Made by a program: the position numbers and the translations under genes
DNA from: Maniola hyperantus
Taxonomy: Eukaryota; Arthropoda; Insecta; Lepidoptera; Nymphalidae
DNA: 64,000 nt
NCBI RefSeq assembly: GCF_902806685.2
Contig: NC_048556.1
Coordinates: 1,302,001-1,366,000 of the forward strand
Reading direction: 5' to 3'
The notes under the pieces: model-generated
Told to the model about the DNA's origin: nothing
Database searches by the model: none
Seen by the model: the letters and a program-made list of their open reading frames with translations, nothing else
Part shown: positions 12,260 through 22,656 of the stretch, one piece after another
Numbering within the stretch: position 1 is the first letter of the stretch
How the letters are laid out: the number at the start of each line of letters is the position of its first letter

Positions 12260-12821
12260 CGGGAACTAGCGCGGAACCAGCGCAGCGAGTGAAGTGGACT
12301 TCGCTCTTGGACACTTCGACACTTGGAAAAGAGACAAATCTAGCAGAATTATCGATATGTAGGTAATAGCCAGGTATATACGTATAAAAAGGTGGGTTGT
12401 CTCTACAAAAGAATACTACATAAGACCAGGGTTTTTATTGTTAGTTTTCGAAGCTCCAGTTTTTAAAAACAGCTATCAGTTGAAATCCGTTTAGTTTTGT
12501 AAATTTTTCATCTAATTTCGCAGGGTTTCCTGGCCGCGATTTATTTACGAGGGCCATGTAGCATCAATAAGTGGAATACGGAATACTGTTATAATTACAA
12601 AATACTGACAGATTGAAATATTAGGGTAAAAATGCTGAAAAAAACTTTGGCGCGCGTTCTTCCGCTAGATTTGTCCTTGGAGTTAGATAGCAGCTTTATG
12701 CTGTAATGCGAAGCCGGCACTACCCTTTTATCGATAAAGCTAGATTTACACCGGTCGATTTTCGCGCTTGAAAAATCAACGCAAAAAAAATCCAGCTTAA
12801 AATATACGATAATATGGTCCT

Positions 12822-12899
12822 ATTATACAAATATGGTCCTATTATAAGATTGTATATGGTCATATTATACGATTGTATATGGTCATATTATACGATTCG
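12822..12899. repeat. Short imperfect tandem repeat
   Basis: ATATGGTC(C/A)TATTATA occurs four times in succession with small changes. Confidence 0.75.
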
Positions 12900-13290
12900 A
12901 CTGTGTCGAGGCTTGAATTGTCAATTTATATTTTACGTGGTCCAAACAAACTGAATGACATTTTGTTCGTATTTGGTTTTTTAGCAATTAAACAATATTT
13001 TTAAATATGAACAAAATATATTAATATATACTTTGCGAATGTAAATAATATGTACTTCGGTAGGTCCTATATAGTTTATTTTTGTCATGATTGATTTATT
13101 CCGTTTTTTTTTGGCTTTTGAATGCTTCCTTCACTTTGCAACCTGTGTGTGGGAGACGGAGCGTCGCGTCGGTCTGTTGCACGTCTGTTGTGAACTAATG
13201 TGCCAGGGAATAGACCTACCAAAATAACGTTAGTATATTTTACAGCCTGGTGCAACGTATGAGTAGCGACAGTACCCCGTAGGAAAAACA

Positions 13291-13437
13291 GATCGAACTT
13301 TAGAAAGAGACAACCGGCGGTTGTCTCCGTCGTCGACTGACAAGATAGCGACAAAACGTCACATAGGTATATAACTGAGACGACGCTATACTAAGCAAAG
13401 TTGCCGATTATGTTATTATCTCTTTCTAAAGTTCGAC
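13291..13437. repeat. Inverted repeat pair, about 18 bp arms
   Basis: GTCGAACTTTAGAAAGAGA-type arms face each other: ATCGAACTTTAGAAAGAGA near 13291-13309 and TCTCTTTCTAAAGTTCGA near 13419-13436. Between them is a small palindrome, ACAACCGGCGGTTGT. It could be a remnant MITE; no target duplication is clear. Confidence 0.45.
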
Positions 13438-14560
13438 GTGTATTCTTTCTTCCGGGTGCTGTTACCCAACTGCAATATTTTTTGATCGCGTCCCTGGCAC
13501 GTCAGGATGTGTTATTATTTGAACTTCTTAGGGTGCGTTTTCTCTAAGCGGACACATGTTCAATTGACCTTTATCAAGTCATCTAACAATGACTCGATTG
13601 GTCTTGATATCTTTGATTCAATGAAAATGCACCTTAATCTCCCTGAAGATCGCAGACTTTCATTTGCCCGATAGTCGATCAAAAGAATCGGCCTGATTTG
13701 ATATTCTAAAATCAGTCAAAAATAGCGACTGATCTTTTAGTCTGCAGTCTGCGGGAGTCACACGTTTGGCTCCAACCACATGAGGTTTCGTACAAAGCAG
13801 AGATGTACCTATAGGCTCCAACCGTACGAGATGGGTTACATATAAAATAGTAGGGTCGCATGTAGTTAAAACGCACAAAATACGCGTCTAATTGAGTAGG
13901 TTAACTGTTCTTTTTAGTATCTAAAAGCACTTTAGTGGGACTACTGAAGTAACTAAGGCCGTGTGGTCATGGCCTTATTCAATAAACAAAACACGAATAT
14001 TACCAAATTATTCGCTTGCAATATAGATCCATAATAAGTAATAAAATTATTGTGCAATAATTTCATCGCGTATCGACAATGAGATTCATTAACATTTAGA
14101 AAAAAAATTGTATTTGAATTGTAGAGCTATTTACTTGTTCTTATGAAATCGTTCGATAGAGAGATATTTTAGTAATTTAAATTTTAAATTGTTATTACGT
14201 TTCTAATGTTTAGCTTTACTTGGCTTCGATTCCCCCGCGCCCCCGCGCCGCGCCGCAGCGCCATTCAAATCGTTACTACGCGGTTTGTGACCATACCTAT
14301 AGAACTGTCGACACATTTTTATACGATAACTGTCAAATTTGACAGCTTTTCATACAAGAAATACCAAATTTGATACCTTTTTGTACTTATTCTGTCAACT
14401 AATGATTTTAAATAAAATTTGAAATATCGACAAATAAAAACAAAAATTAATCGTGGTATGTACCCGTTTTATACATTAAAATATTATTCTGTCAAATTTA
14501 ACACAATACAATCACTCAAAATTGCGGTCACAGATTGTCGTTACGATTATGTAACGTTTA

Positions 14561-14754
14561 GGACCTGTTTCACACACACTAGATAAACTTTATCTAATGA
14601 ACAGACATTTAGACAGATTTCCAACTGCCATAACGTCAAATTATTTGTTAGATAAAGTTTTTTTATTTGGCGGAAATATTGCGGATCACAAAACCGCAGT
14701 ACAAAGAGCCATAGAGAAGAAAAGAAGTTTTTCTGACGGTTGCGAAACAGGCCC
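14561..14754. mobile_element. MITE with TTA target duplication (Harbinger-like)
   Basis: 194 bp bounded by GGACCTGTTTC and its near complement GAAACAGGCCC, flanked on both sides by TTA (14558-14560 and 14755-14757). A 3-bp TTA/TAA duplication is typical of PIF/Harbinger elements. A second, partial copy of its right half lies at 46283-46358 (CCGCAGTACA(A/T)AGAGCCATAGA). Confidence 0.65.
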
Positions 14755-15122
14755 TTAATGTCGTAGCGAATACGAGCCCTTAATTACTACACGTTAATTT
14801 ATTAGTTAGGCGAGACTCGTTGGTGCTTCGGAAGTTTGAACTGTAGTTGATGAAAACATCTTATTATTGGTCGTTTAGATATATTTTATAAGTACATTTT
14901 CTTTAACATAAATTATTATTATTTTTATTTAATTAAACTTATTTTAGGTAATTTATGTCATGTATGTTCATTTCATTGACTTTTTCATTTTTTTAATCAA
15001 TTTGTTAAATCAATATCGTATGTTGTTCCTATTAGTGATTTTTTCAGAATAAAAATTTAATATTCATTTATACTTATCATAGATAGACAAATAACTTACA
15101 AAAGTATAACGCGTAAAATTTA

Positions 15123-15441
15123 ACTCCTCATGCGCCATTTTAACTTTTTGTGTCAAGTTTTATGTCAAAAGTACGATTTCAGTAGGGCGATTGTCTAAAA
15201 CCTGCATCAATCATTATTACAATCTTAATTGTTCTCTGATTGGCTGAATTTGTAGCATTCTTGTTGCAACAATGCATTGTGGCCAATAAAGAGCGAGCAT
15301 TAACCAATCAGAGATGATTGCGATCGTGACATTGTAGCTGTCAAACAACCGCGGTAGGGCCACTGTCCTTATTTTAAAGGTGAATCGTACTTTTGACATG
15401 ACAATAATTGACCCATAGAGTTAAAATGGCGCGTGAGGAGT
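15123..15441. mobile_element. MITE with long imperfect inverted repeats and TA duplication
   Basis: 319 bp. The ends ACTCCTCATGCGCCATTTTA and its near complement extend with small gaps to about 58 bp, including the shared GTCAAAAGTACGATT. It is flanked by TA at 15121-15122 and 15442-15443, as expected for a Tc1/mariner-type non-autonomous element. It encodes nothing recognisable. Confidence 0.7.
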
Positions 15442-16720
15442 TATTTTTTAAGGACTATATGCTGCAGTCTTCTCCAGGTTATAAAATGTGTTAATAAAAT
15501 ACCGCTGTGTACTTAGTTGCTTTCGTTTCTATAAAAATGGCAATTATTATTAGAATTCGCAAAGACCACAAACTTGATCGGCCGATTGCTTATTTATTTA
15601 TGCCGTTACAATTGCTTAACTACACAAAGATTTTGATTTGCATAAATTCAAGTCGGTCTGTGATCGGATGGCTATGCAAGTATGGCACTTGCATAGTCAT
15701 CCAATAACAGACGGATCCTGCTAACTTCTATCTGTAAACTATTTGTCTAATTGTATCGTTCAGAGATTTTCTATCGTACAGTCAAGTCTGTGGTTTGTGT
15801 GTCTTACCTTTTGTCTTTTTTGAGCATTTACTGCATTTCAGTATCACAGTGCCTTGCTCTATTTGATTAGATCTCTATAACCTTTTCAACGGCAGGACCT
15901 TTGCCCTAATTAACTATGACATGCAAATCGTAATTACGCGAAAAATACACGAAACTGTAAAATATGACGCCTAATCATATCATAAAAACTAATCTTCATA
16001 CAAAACCTGTCAAAGTAAACACAGTTTCATACAAGAACTGTCAAATTTAAAACTATAAGAAATGCATCAAATCAAAAATGGCAGTTACGATTTGGACGTT
16101 AAAAGGATGAAGGGCCTTATGTTGTGTGTTTGATGTATGGGGGGATATGTATATTGTATATGTAGTGACTGGAGGCTCGCTGGCACTCTGCGGGAGGTCT
16201 ATATGTATATTGTATATGTAGTGACTGGAGGCTCGCTGGCACTCTGCGGGAGGTCTATATGTATATTGTATATGTAGTGACTGGAGGCTCGCTGGCACTC
16301 TGCGGGAGGTCTATATGTATATTGTATATGTAGTGACTGGAGGCTCGCTGGCACTCTGCGGGAGGTCTATATGTATATTGTATATGTAGTGACTGGAGGC
16401 TCGCTGGCACTCTGCGGGAGGTCTATATGTATATTGTATATGTAGTGACTGGAGGCTCGCTGGCACTCTGCGGGAGGTCTATATGTATATTGTATATGTA
16501 GTGACTGGAGGCTCGCTGGCACTCTGCGGGAGGTCTATATGTATATTGTATATGTAGTGACTGGAGGCTCGCTGGCACTCTGCGGGAGGTCTATATGTAT
16601 ATTGTATATGTAGTGACTGGAGGCTCGCTGGCACTCTGCGGGAGGTCTATATGTATATTGTATATGTAGTGACTGGAGGCTCGCTGGCACTCTGCGGGAG
16701 GTCTATATGTATATTGTATA

Positions 16721-17493
16721 CTAGCTGATCCCCGCGGCTTCGCCCGCGTAGATTTAGGTTTTTAAAGATCCCGTATAGCCTATGTCACTCAGGAATAATG
16801 TAGCTTTCTACTGGTGAAAGAATTTTTAAAATCGGTTCAGTAGTTCTAAAGATTACCCCCTACAAACAAACTTAACGACATTACCTCTTTATATAATATA
16901 ATACAACGGGCCGTGCAGCAGAAATCGTAATATTTTAATTTCGCCATAACTTCAAAACCAAACGTCCAATTTTAATCATTCAAAGACCAAATATTATCTC
17001 CATAAACTGTTCTTAGTGATGAAATCATTTATTTTGATAAGGATTAATAGCATGAGTAAAATAAACGCGTTTAAATGTAGTCCAAAAAAAATTCAAGATT
17101 TTTAAATAAAAAAATGGTTGCTGTGCCTCACTCGACATAGATGGGTATAGTGTGTCGCGGACTTTTTTGTAGATATTTATAAGATCTACAATTAATTAGA
17201 ACATTTTATGGTTCTATCTTTTATAGTTTAGGCAGCGTACGCAAAATAAGTAACTTTTCTGGTTGATTTTTTACACCTTGTGTTCGAAAAACCCAAATAT
17301 CTTACGGAACCCTATTTTTTTACAAAATAAAATATAGCCTATGTTACTCGTGGATAATGTAGCTTTCGAATGGTGAAAGAATTTTTAAAATCGGTCCAGT
17401 AGTTTTTGAGCCTATTCAGTACAAACAAACAAACAAACAAACAAACAAACAAACAAACAAACAAAGTTTTCCTCTTTATAATATTAGTGTAGA
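16721..17493 (-). mobile_element. Helitron (773 bp) inserted in the 56-bp satellite
   Basis: The uninterrupted satellite units give the empty site: TGTATA|TGTAGTG becomes TGTATA-[insert]-TGTAGTG. On the minus strand the insert starts TCTACACTAATATTATAAAG and ends CTAG, lies between A and T, and makes no duplication, all Helitron hallmarks. A hairpin (CGCGG...CCGCG) lies about 11 nt before the 3' end. The 5' module occurs twice (16780-16900 and 17335-17493: AATAATGTAGCTTTC, GGTGAAAGAATTTTTAAAAT), so it looks like a read-through composite with about 430 bp in between. It contains an (ACAA)n run at 17419-17466. Confidence 0.8.
17419..17466. repeat. (CAAA)n microsatellite in the Helitron
   Basis: About eleven tandem CAAA units, directly visible. 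Confidence 0.9.
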
Positions 17494-18774
17494 TGTAGTG
17501 ACTGGAGGCTCGCTGGCACTCTGCGGGAGGTCTATATGTATATTGTATATGTAGTGACTGGAGGCTCGCTGGCACTCTGCGGGAGGTCTATATGTATATT
17601 GTATATGTAGTGACTGGAGGCTCGCTGGCACTCTGCGGGAGGTCTATATGTATATTGTATATGTAGTGACTGGAGGCTCGCTGGCACTCTGCGGGAGGTC
17701 TATATGTATATTGTATATGTAGTGACTGGAGGCTCGCTGGCACTCTGCGGGAGGTCTATATGTATATTGTATATGTAGTGACTGGAGGCTCGCTGGCACT
17801 CTGCGGGAGGTCTATATGTATATTGTATATGTAGTGACTGGAGGCTCGCTGGCACTCTGCGGGAGGTCTATTTGTAAATATGGAGATTTGGATGTGATTT
17901 CAATGTTTTGGAATGTATTTTTACTGCGTTTTGTTGAGTGGCGACATCTAGGGAGATTGGTTGTCGCCACTGAATGAGACGCGCGATGTTTTTACATTTG
18001 CTACTGTGTGTATATAAATAAATAAATAAACAAATAATGTATTTATCAAATTATACACAGAGTGTAATAAATAGTTAAGAAAATAGCACACTGAGTTTAA
18101 TTGCAATGTAGGTATCCCTGTTTCATATCAGTACATATTGTGTATATAATTAATATGCAGCGAAAAGTAAATGATATGAGTTACATCCGAAACCGCAAGA
18201 GGGCATACAATGTTAGGTGCATTAAAATATTGTTTGAACGAGCTACATTTCAGGAAAAAATAAAATGTCATTGTTTAAAATGAAATTTATTATTATATTC
18301 AATATTAATTATATCTTTGCTAGGAATATATCAGTGGAACAGAGAACTCCTTAATATTTACCCTTCAATATAAAATGCCATTTATATTTCATACTCTAAT
18401 ATTGCATCCCAAGCAGTCTCGAGCTTCCTAATCTCTGCTACCTAATTTTTACAATTTCTCCTAACTAGCCTTCTTTAGATCGTGTAACCAGACAAAATGA
18501 AAGAAAAACAATAAATAAACCACTGAAACCAACAAAAAATACCTAAAAGTAAAACAGGCACCACTACAGTCTAGGGTCCAACATAGTAACGTGAAAACAA
18601 AGTCACATTGTCCCAGTCGTAACAAGAATATACTTTTGTCACAGCACAATGTACAAGTGTCATAAGGTATGTCCACATTTGTGCACCTCATCTCAGTTGC
18701 ATCTACAACTATAACATCTTGGCAGTAAACAATATTAAAAGGCCTAAATACTCACAATTTGTACAGCGTGGTAG

Positions 18775-18850
18775 ACTATGGCCAAAACCCTTCTCACTCT
18801 GAGAGGAGACCCGTGCTCTGTAGTAAGCCGCCGATGGGTTGATCATGTTG
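18775..18850. repeat. SINE tail fragment
   Basis: GGCCAAAACCCTTCTCACTCTGAGAGGAGACCCGTGCTCTGTAGTAAGCCG matches 44728-44780. Confidence 0.5.
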
Positions 18851-19724
18851 TTGATGAGTGAACAAATTGATTTACATATCACTTTTCTAAATTGAGGTTT
18901 ATTTTTATTTTTACTATTCATATGACTTGTGGAGGAAGTTGGCACTAATGGGGACATACCTGTATATAGATTTATATTTAAAATTATACTACCTACATTG
19001 CTAAGTGTAAAAGTTCTATCCAAAAATGTACATTTTACAGATGTGACAGCAGTTACTAAATGGCAGAGACATCACTTTTTAGACTTTCTACAAACAAGCA
19101 TTGTTTTAAATACCAAAATGCAAAGTTAACTATGTAGCAGCTCTAGATGCTGTAGATCATCGAGCTAGGAGACTCCCTAGGCTCTCCTTTACTGGCGAAA
19201 CTTCAAAGTCTAGATCACCGCCGAAGGTCGCCGGCTTATCGGGTGTTTTAAAGGATTTACTTCGGAAAACATGCTCAGGAACTTTTCGATCTTCTTCCGC
19301 TTCACCTTTGTACCACTGTATCGCAAATCGTCGGGCGGATTTCCATCCTTATGTCGTCATTCCATCTACACGCACAAAACGTTTTTCTTACCAATTACAA
19401 TCTATGATAGATGATAGATATCTTTAAAACAAGAATGAATAGGCATCTTCTAGGTAAACGTGGCCCATCCTAGGCCACATCATCACTTTGCATTGGGTGG
19501 TGATTATGGTCAAATATGGTGCCTATATTGTATTAAAAAAAATAGCTTTTTCTCTTTCTAGTTTATCAGTAGTGCTGGGCTATGACGTATGCAAAAGTCA
19601 AATATGCAAAAGTCAAAATATTTAAGTGTCTATATTAATGAATACCTTTACACTTAGCAGGGTAGTATAGGGTTGATTTGTGGATGCCACATTCGTTCAC
19701 AGAGGTATGGCTCTAGAGCAGTGG

Positions 19725-21963
19725 TCACTGCGGCGGCGGGTTGCCCCCGGGGCCGGGCGGGCGCATCTGTCTCCTCAACTGTTCCACCAGGTCGGGGTTC
19801 GCCGACTGCATGTGCTGCGCGAGCGCCTGCCCCGCCTCCAGCAGCGCGTTCATGCCCCCCGCATTTCCCGCCGCCGGCGCCGCGCCGTTGCCGGCCGGGG
19901 GCGTGGCCGTGGTCATCAGCCCCGAGATGAGGTTCTGCATATTGGGGTCGGACAACATTTCCGTGGCCATGTTCAGCAAGGCGGGGTTCTGGAGCAGGCC
20001 CCCGAGGTCGAGGCGCCGCTCGCCGCCGCGCGAGGAGAGACGCTCGTCGGCGAGGCGCAAGTTCTGCTTGTAGGACTCGTTGTCGGGCTCGAGCTGCGAG
20101 GCGCGCGCGAAGGCCGCCCGCGCCTCGGCGTGGCGGTCCAGCGCAGTGAGCGCGATGCCGAGGCGGCCGTGCGCCTTGCCGTAGTTGGGCTGCAGGGCCA
20201 GCGCAGCCGTGCAGTCCGCTACCGCGGATTCATGGGCACCCATCTTGAATCACAACAAAATCACTTGTAAACACTTCAGAATCAGAATGTATGTATGTTT
20301 TAGCTAGCTGATGCCCGCAATTTCTTTCACGTGGATTTAGTTTATTAAAAATCCTGTGGGAACTCTTTGATTTTTCAGGATAAAAAGTAGCCTATGTCAC
20401 TATCCAAGTCAGGCAGGTCCACTATACCCATGCAAAAATTCACATCAAACCATTACTCTGTTGCAACATGATTGAAGGACAAACAAACACACTTTCGCAT
20501 TTATAATATGGGTAATGATGGGCAGTGATTAGGATAGCATAGAATAGAATAGAATATGTTTTTATTCAAGTAGACTTTTTACAAACACTTTAGAATAGTA
20601 GAGTAGTTTTAATTTACCACTGGTTCGGAATACCGTTCCTACCGAGAAGAACCAGCAAGAAAAGCTCTTTTTAATTTTAATTTTACAATTTACAATGTTA
20701 TTATACCGTACTATACAAGCCATTGGAGCCCCATGCATTGCTGGAGCAAGTCAAATCCAAGCTTTTTTATCATTTACATAGTCTTCGACTGTATAATATG
20801 CTTTTTTTAGGAGCATACTTTTAACACAGGCACCACCTACAGTCTATTTTTCCTCATATATTACTATTTTTAAAGTTGATTGATAAAGATAGAAGACCAT
20901 AATGCAGGTGAGCCAGTTGTGGCAGCTCGGGGAGCCGGTGTAGCGTGATGGAACTTGCACAGAACATTACAACCCACTTCAAACGATTACCAAATAAAGC
21001 TGTCATGTAGTAACTTCAGTAAGATGGCATTTTAACTAACAACTGATGAATGCTAATCCACATAGTTGAATTGATTCCCTATTTTAATTGTTGTCTTATC
21101 TTGCATAACTAAGTGCTGTGATCAGAGGCTCCATATGTGTGACTTTCAATTAAATCAATTTACTTAAATGAAAAATGTGTAAATCTGTTGTTTAGCACAG
21201 CTGATGGTATTTGTCCAAATCATCCAAATTAGGCACATTCACTTACATTAGCTTGAAAAGTTACACTTCAAGCTCAGATAAAAGTAAATGATCTACATTG
21301 CAACTTGAAGCTTATTAGTCTACTTAGAATACCTTAAGGTCCGCTGCATACTATCAGAAATTGATTGCCAGAAAACTTTTTGTTGCACACACTCGTTCTC
21401 GACTCGTACCTAGTCAGAAACAAGCATACATCTCATCAGGCAAAATTCTTAGTCTTCAGGATCTAGCTTCCAGCGCGCGTCAGATTTTAGGCAGGCAATA
21501 AAAATATCAATCATTTTCCCCCGGCCTAATGTCACTACCATAAACACATACATCTTATAATTTGTAGTCGTTGTAGAACTAAAAATATAGCAAGCTATAC
21601 CTTGAAGTGCGCTGCGGCGCGGTTGCAGAAGTAGACCGAGTTGCGCGGGTCCAGCTCGATGGCGCGCGAGTACTTGGCCAGCGCCTCACGGTACCGGTCC
21701 GCCTTCATGAGCTCGTTGCCCTCGTTCTTCAGCCGCTCCGCCTCGTCGCGCTCGGCCGGCGCCGGCGCGCCCTTCTGCTGGCGCACCAGCTGCAGCAGGT
21801 CCACGCCCCGCGCCAGCTCGTCGGGGGTCAGCTCGAACGCGGTCTCGATGCACTGCACGCCGACTTCCACGCTCTCCCTCGAGTCCACGCTGAGCGTTTC
21901 GCCCTCCAGCTGTTGCTTCAGAAAATTAACTATACTCGCCGCCACTATTTTTATCTCGGACAT
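19725..21963 (-). CDS. Sgt: Small glutamine-rich TPR co-chaperone (SGT)
   Basis: Two coding exons: 21601-21963 (121 codons from ATG) and 19725-20243 (172 codons plus stop), joined in phase 0 by GT at 21600 and AG at 20244-20245. The predicted 293-aa protein has the SGT layout. Residues 1-60 form the N-terminal dimerisation domain (FLKQQLEGETLS...SVEVGVQCIETAFE). Three TPR repeats span about 75-176 (AERLKNEGNELMKADRYREA; YFCNRAAAHF; NYGKAHGRLGIAL). The C-terminal part is Asn/Met/Gln-rich, with LLQNPALLNMATEMLSDPN and ALAQHMQSANPDLVEQLRRQ. SGT works in the cytosol with Bag6/GET-TRC35 and Hsp70/Hsp90 to sort tail-anchored and mislocalised proteins. The tail is Gly/Pro/Ala-rich. The human homologue is about 313 aa. 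The intron carries two repeats. Confidence 0.93.
20304..20528 (-). repeat. Helitron copy in the Sgt intron
   Basis: Reads CTAGCTGATGCCCGC...CGTGGATTTAG...AAAATCCTGTGGGAACTCTTTGATTTTTCAGGATAAAAAGTAGCCTATGTCAC and ends in TTATAATATGGGTAATGATG, that is, a complete-looking Helitron in reverse. Confidence 0.55.
20525..20665. repeat. Retroposon tail with (TAGAA)n
   Basis: ATAGAATAGAATAGAATATG precedes TTTTTATTCAAGTAGAC and the shared segment CCTACCGAGAAGAACCAGCA. Second copy at 1190-1330. Confidence 0.5.
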
Positions 21964-22656
21964 TTTTCTGGACTACGCGGTGAAATAAAAAAAGAACAAT
22001 TTGTAGAAATAGTGAAATACAACAAAAATGCCTCAAATTGTCAAGTCACTGTGACAAATGCATGACATGACATTTGACAATGACAAACGCAAAAAAAAAT
22101 GCCGTTGTCCAACCAAAGATTATAGAATTAGATTATTAAAATTTTATTTAAGCTTTTGTTATATAGTCCGGTTATTGATGCTCCCTGATCCGATTTGAAA
22201 CAAGAAGTAGGAACTATATAAATGCGGCAGTAAATTATTTAGCTTCATTGTAATTTACTACAAAGAAATTTTAGTAAGAATTATTATACCTCCTATGTGG
22301 ATGAGTTACTACGAAGTTTGTTTGAAATCTGCTTCGAATTTCCAAATTCCAATAAAATCGTACGTGTACCCATTCAGCTTATTAGTGTTTAAAATAATTA
22401 TTCGAACTAAAATAATATATTAAGTATTAACGTATTAAAACACAGATAAGTTGTATTTATAATTTAATTACTTAGAATAAAAAGGTTTACATTATTTTTA
22501 GCAACAAAGACAAAACAAGAAATTTTCTATAGATGGTTAATATTTCTCTTCCTCTCAAACATAAAGTAAAGCTTGTGCTTAGAAGGGTTAGAGTTTAAAT
22601 TCGCCCGAGCTATTGAGACGGTTCCGTCCACCGCGCTGCAGCAGCGTGGTATGTAG

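Larger units (their letters stand above)
16145..17880. repeat. 56-bp satellite array, about 17 units, split by an insertion
   Basis: Units of 56 bp (GTAGTGACTGGAGGCTCGCT...TGTATAT) start at 16162 and recur at 16218, 16274 and so on to 16666 (10 units). They resume from 17495 to 17831 (7 units). Copies look identical by eye. The array is interrupted at 16721-17493 by a Helitron. It decays after GGTCTATTTGTAAATATGG at about 17870. The few open frames across it are incidental. Confidence 0.9.
12260..19724. other. Non-coding interval with MITEs, satellite and Helitron
   Basis: No supported gene. It is AT-rich, with short open frames lacking motifs. Features seen: imperfect 26-29-bp repeats (ATGGTC..ATTATA) at 12822-12899, an inverted repeat pair at 13291-13437, two MITEs, and the split 56-bp satellite. 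A SINE fragment lies at 18775-18850. A cluster at 18460-19130 has short open frames on both strands that I judge to be chance. Confidence 0.6.

Noticed and set aside
19673..20270. Large + strand frames opposite Sgt exon 2, also 21607-22065 and 22681-22971
   Set aside because: GC-rich antisense shadows of Sgt and Arp10 exons with no family motif.
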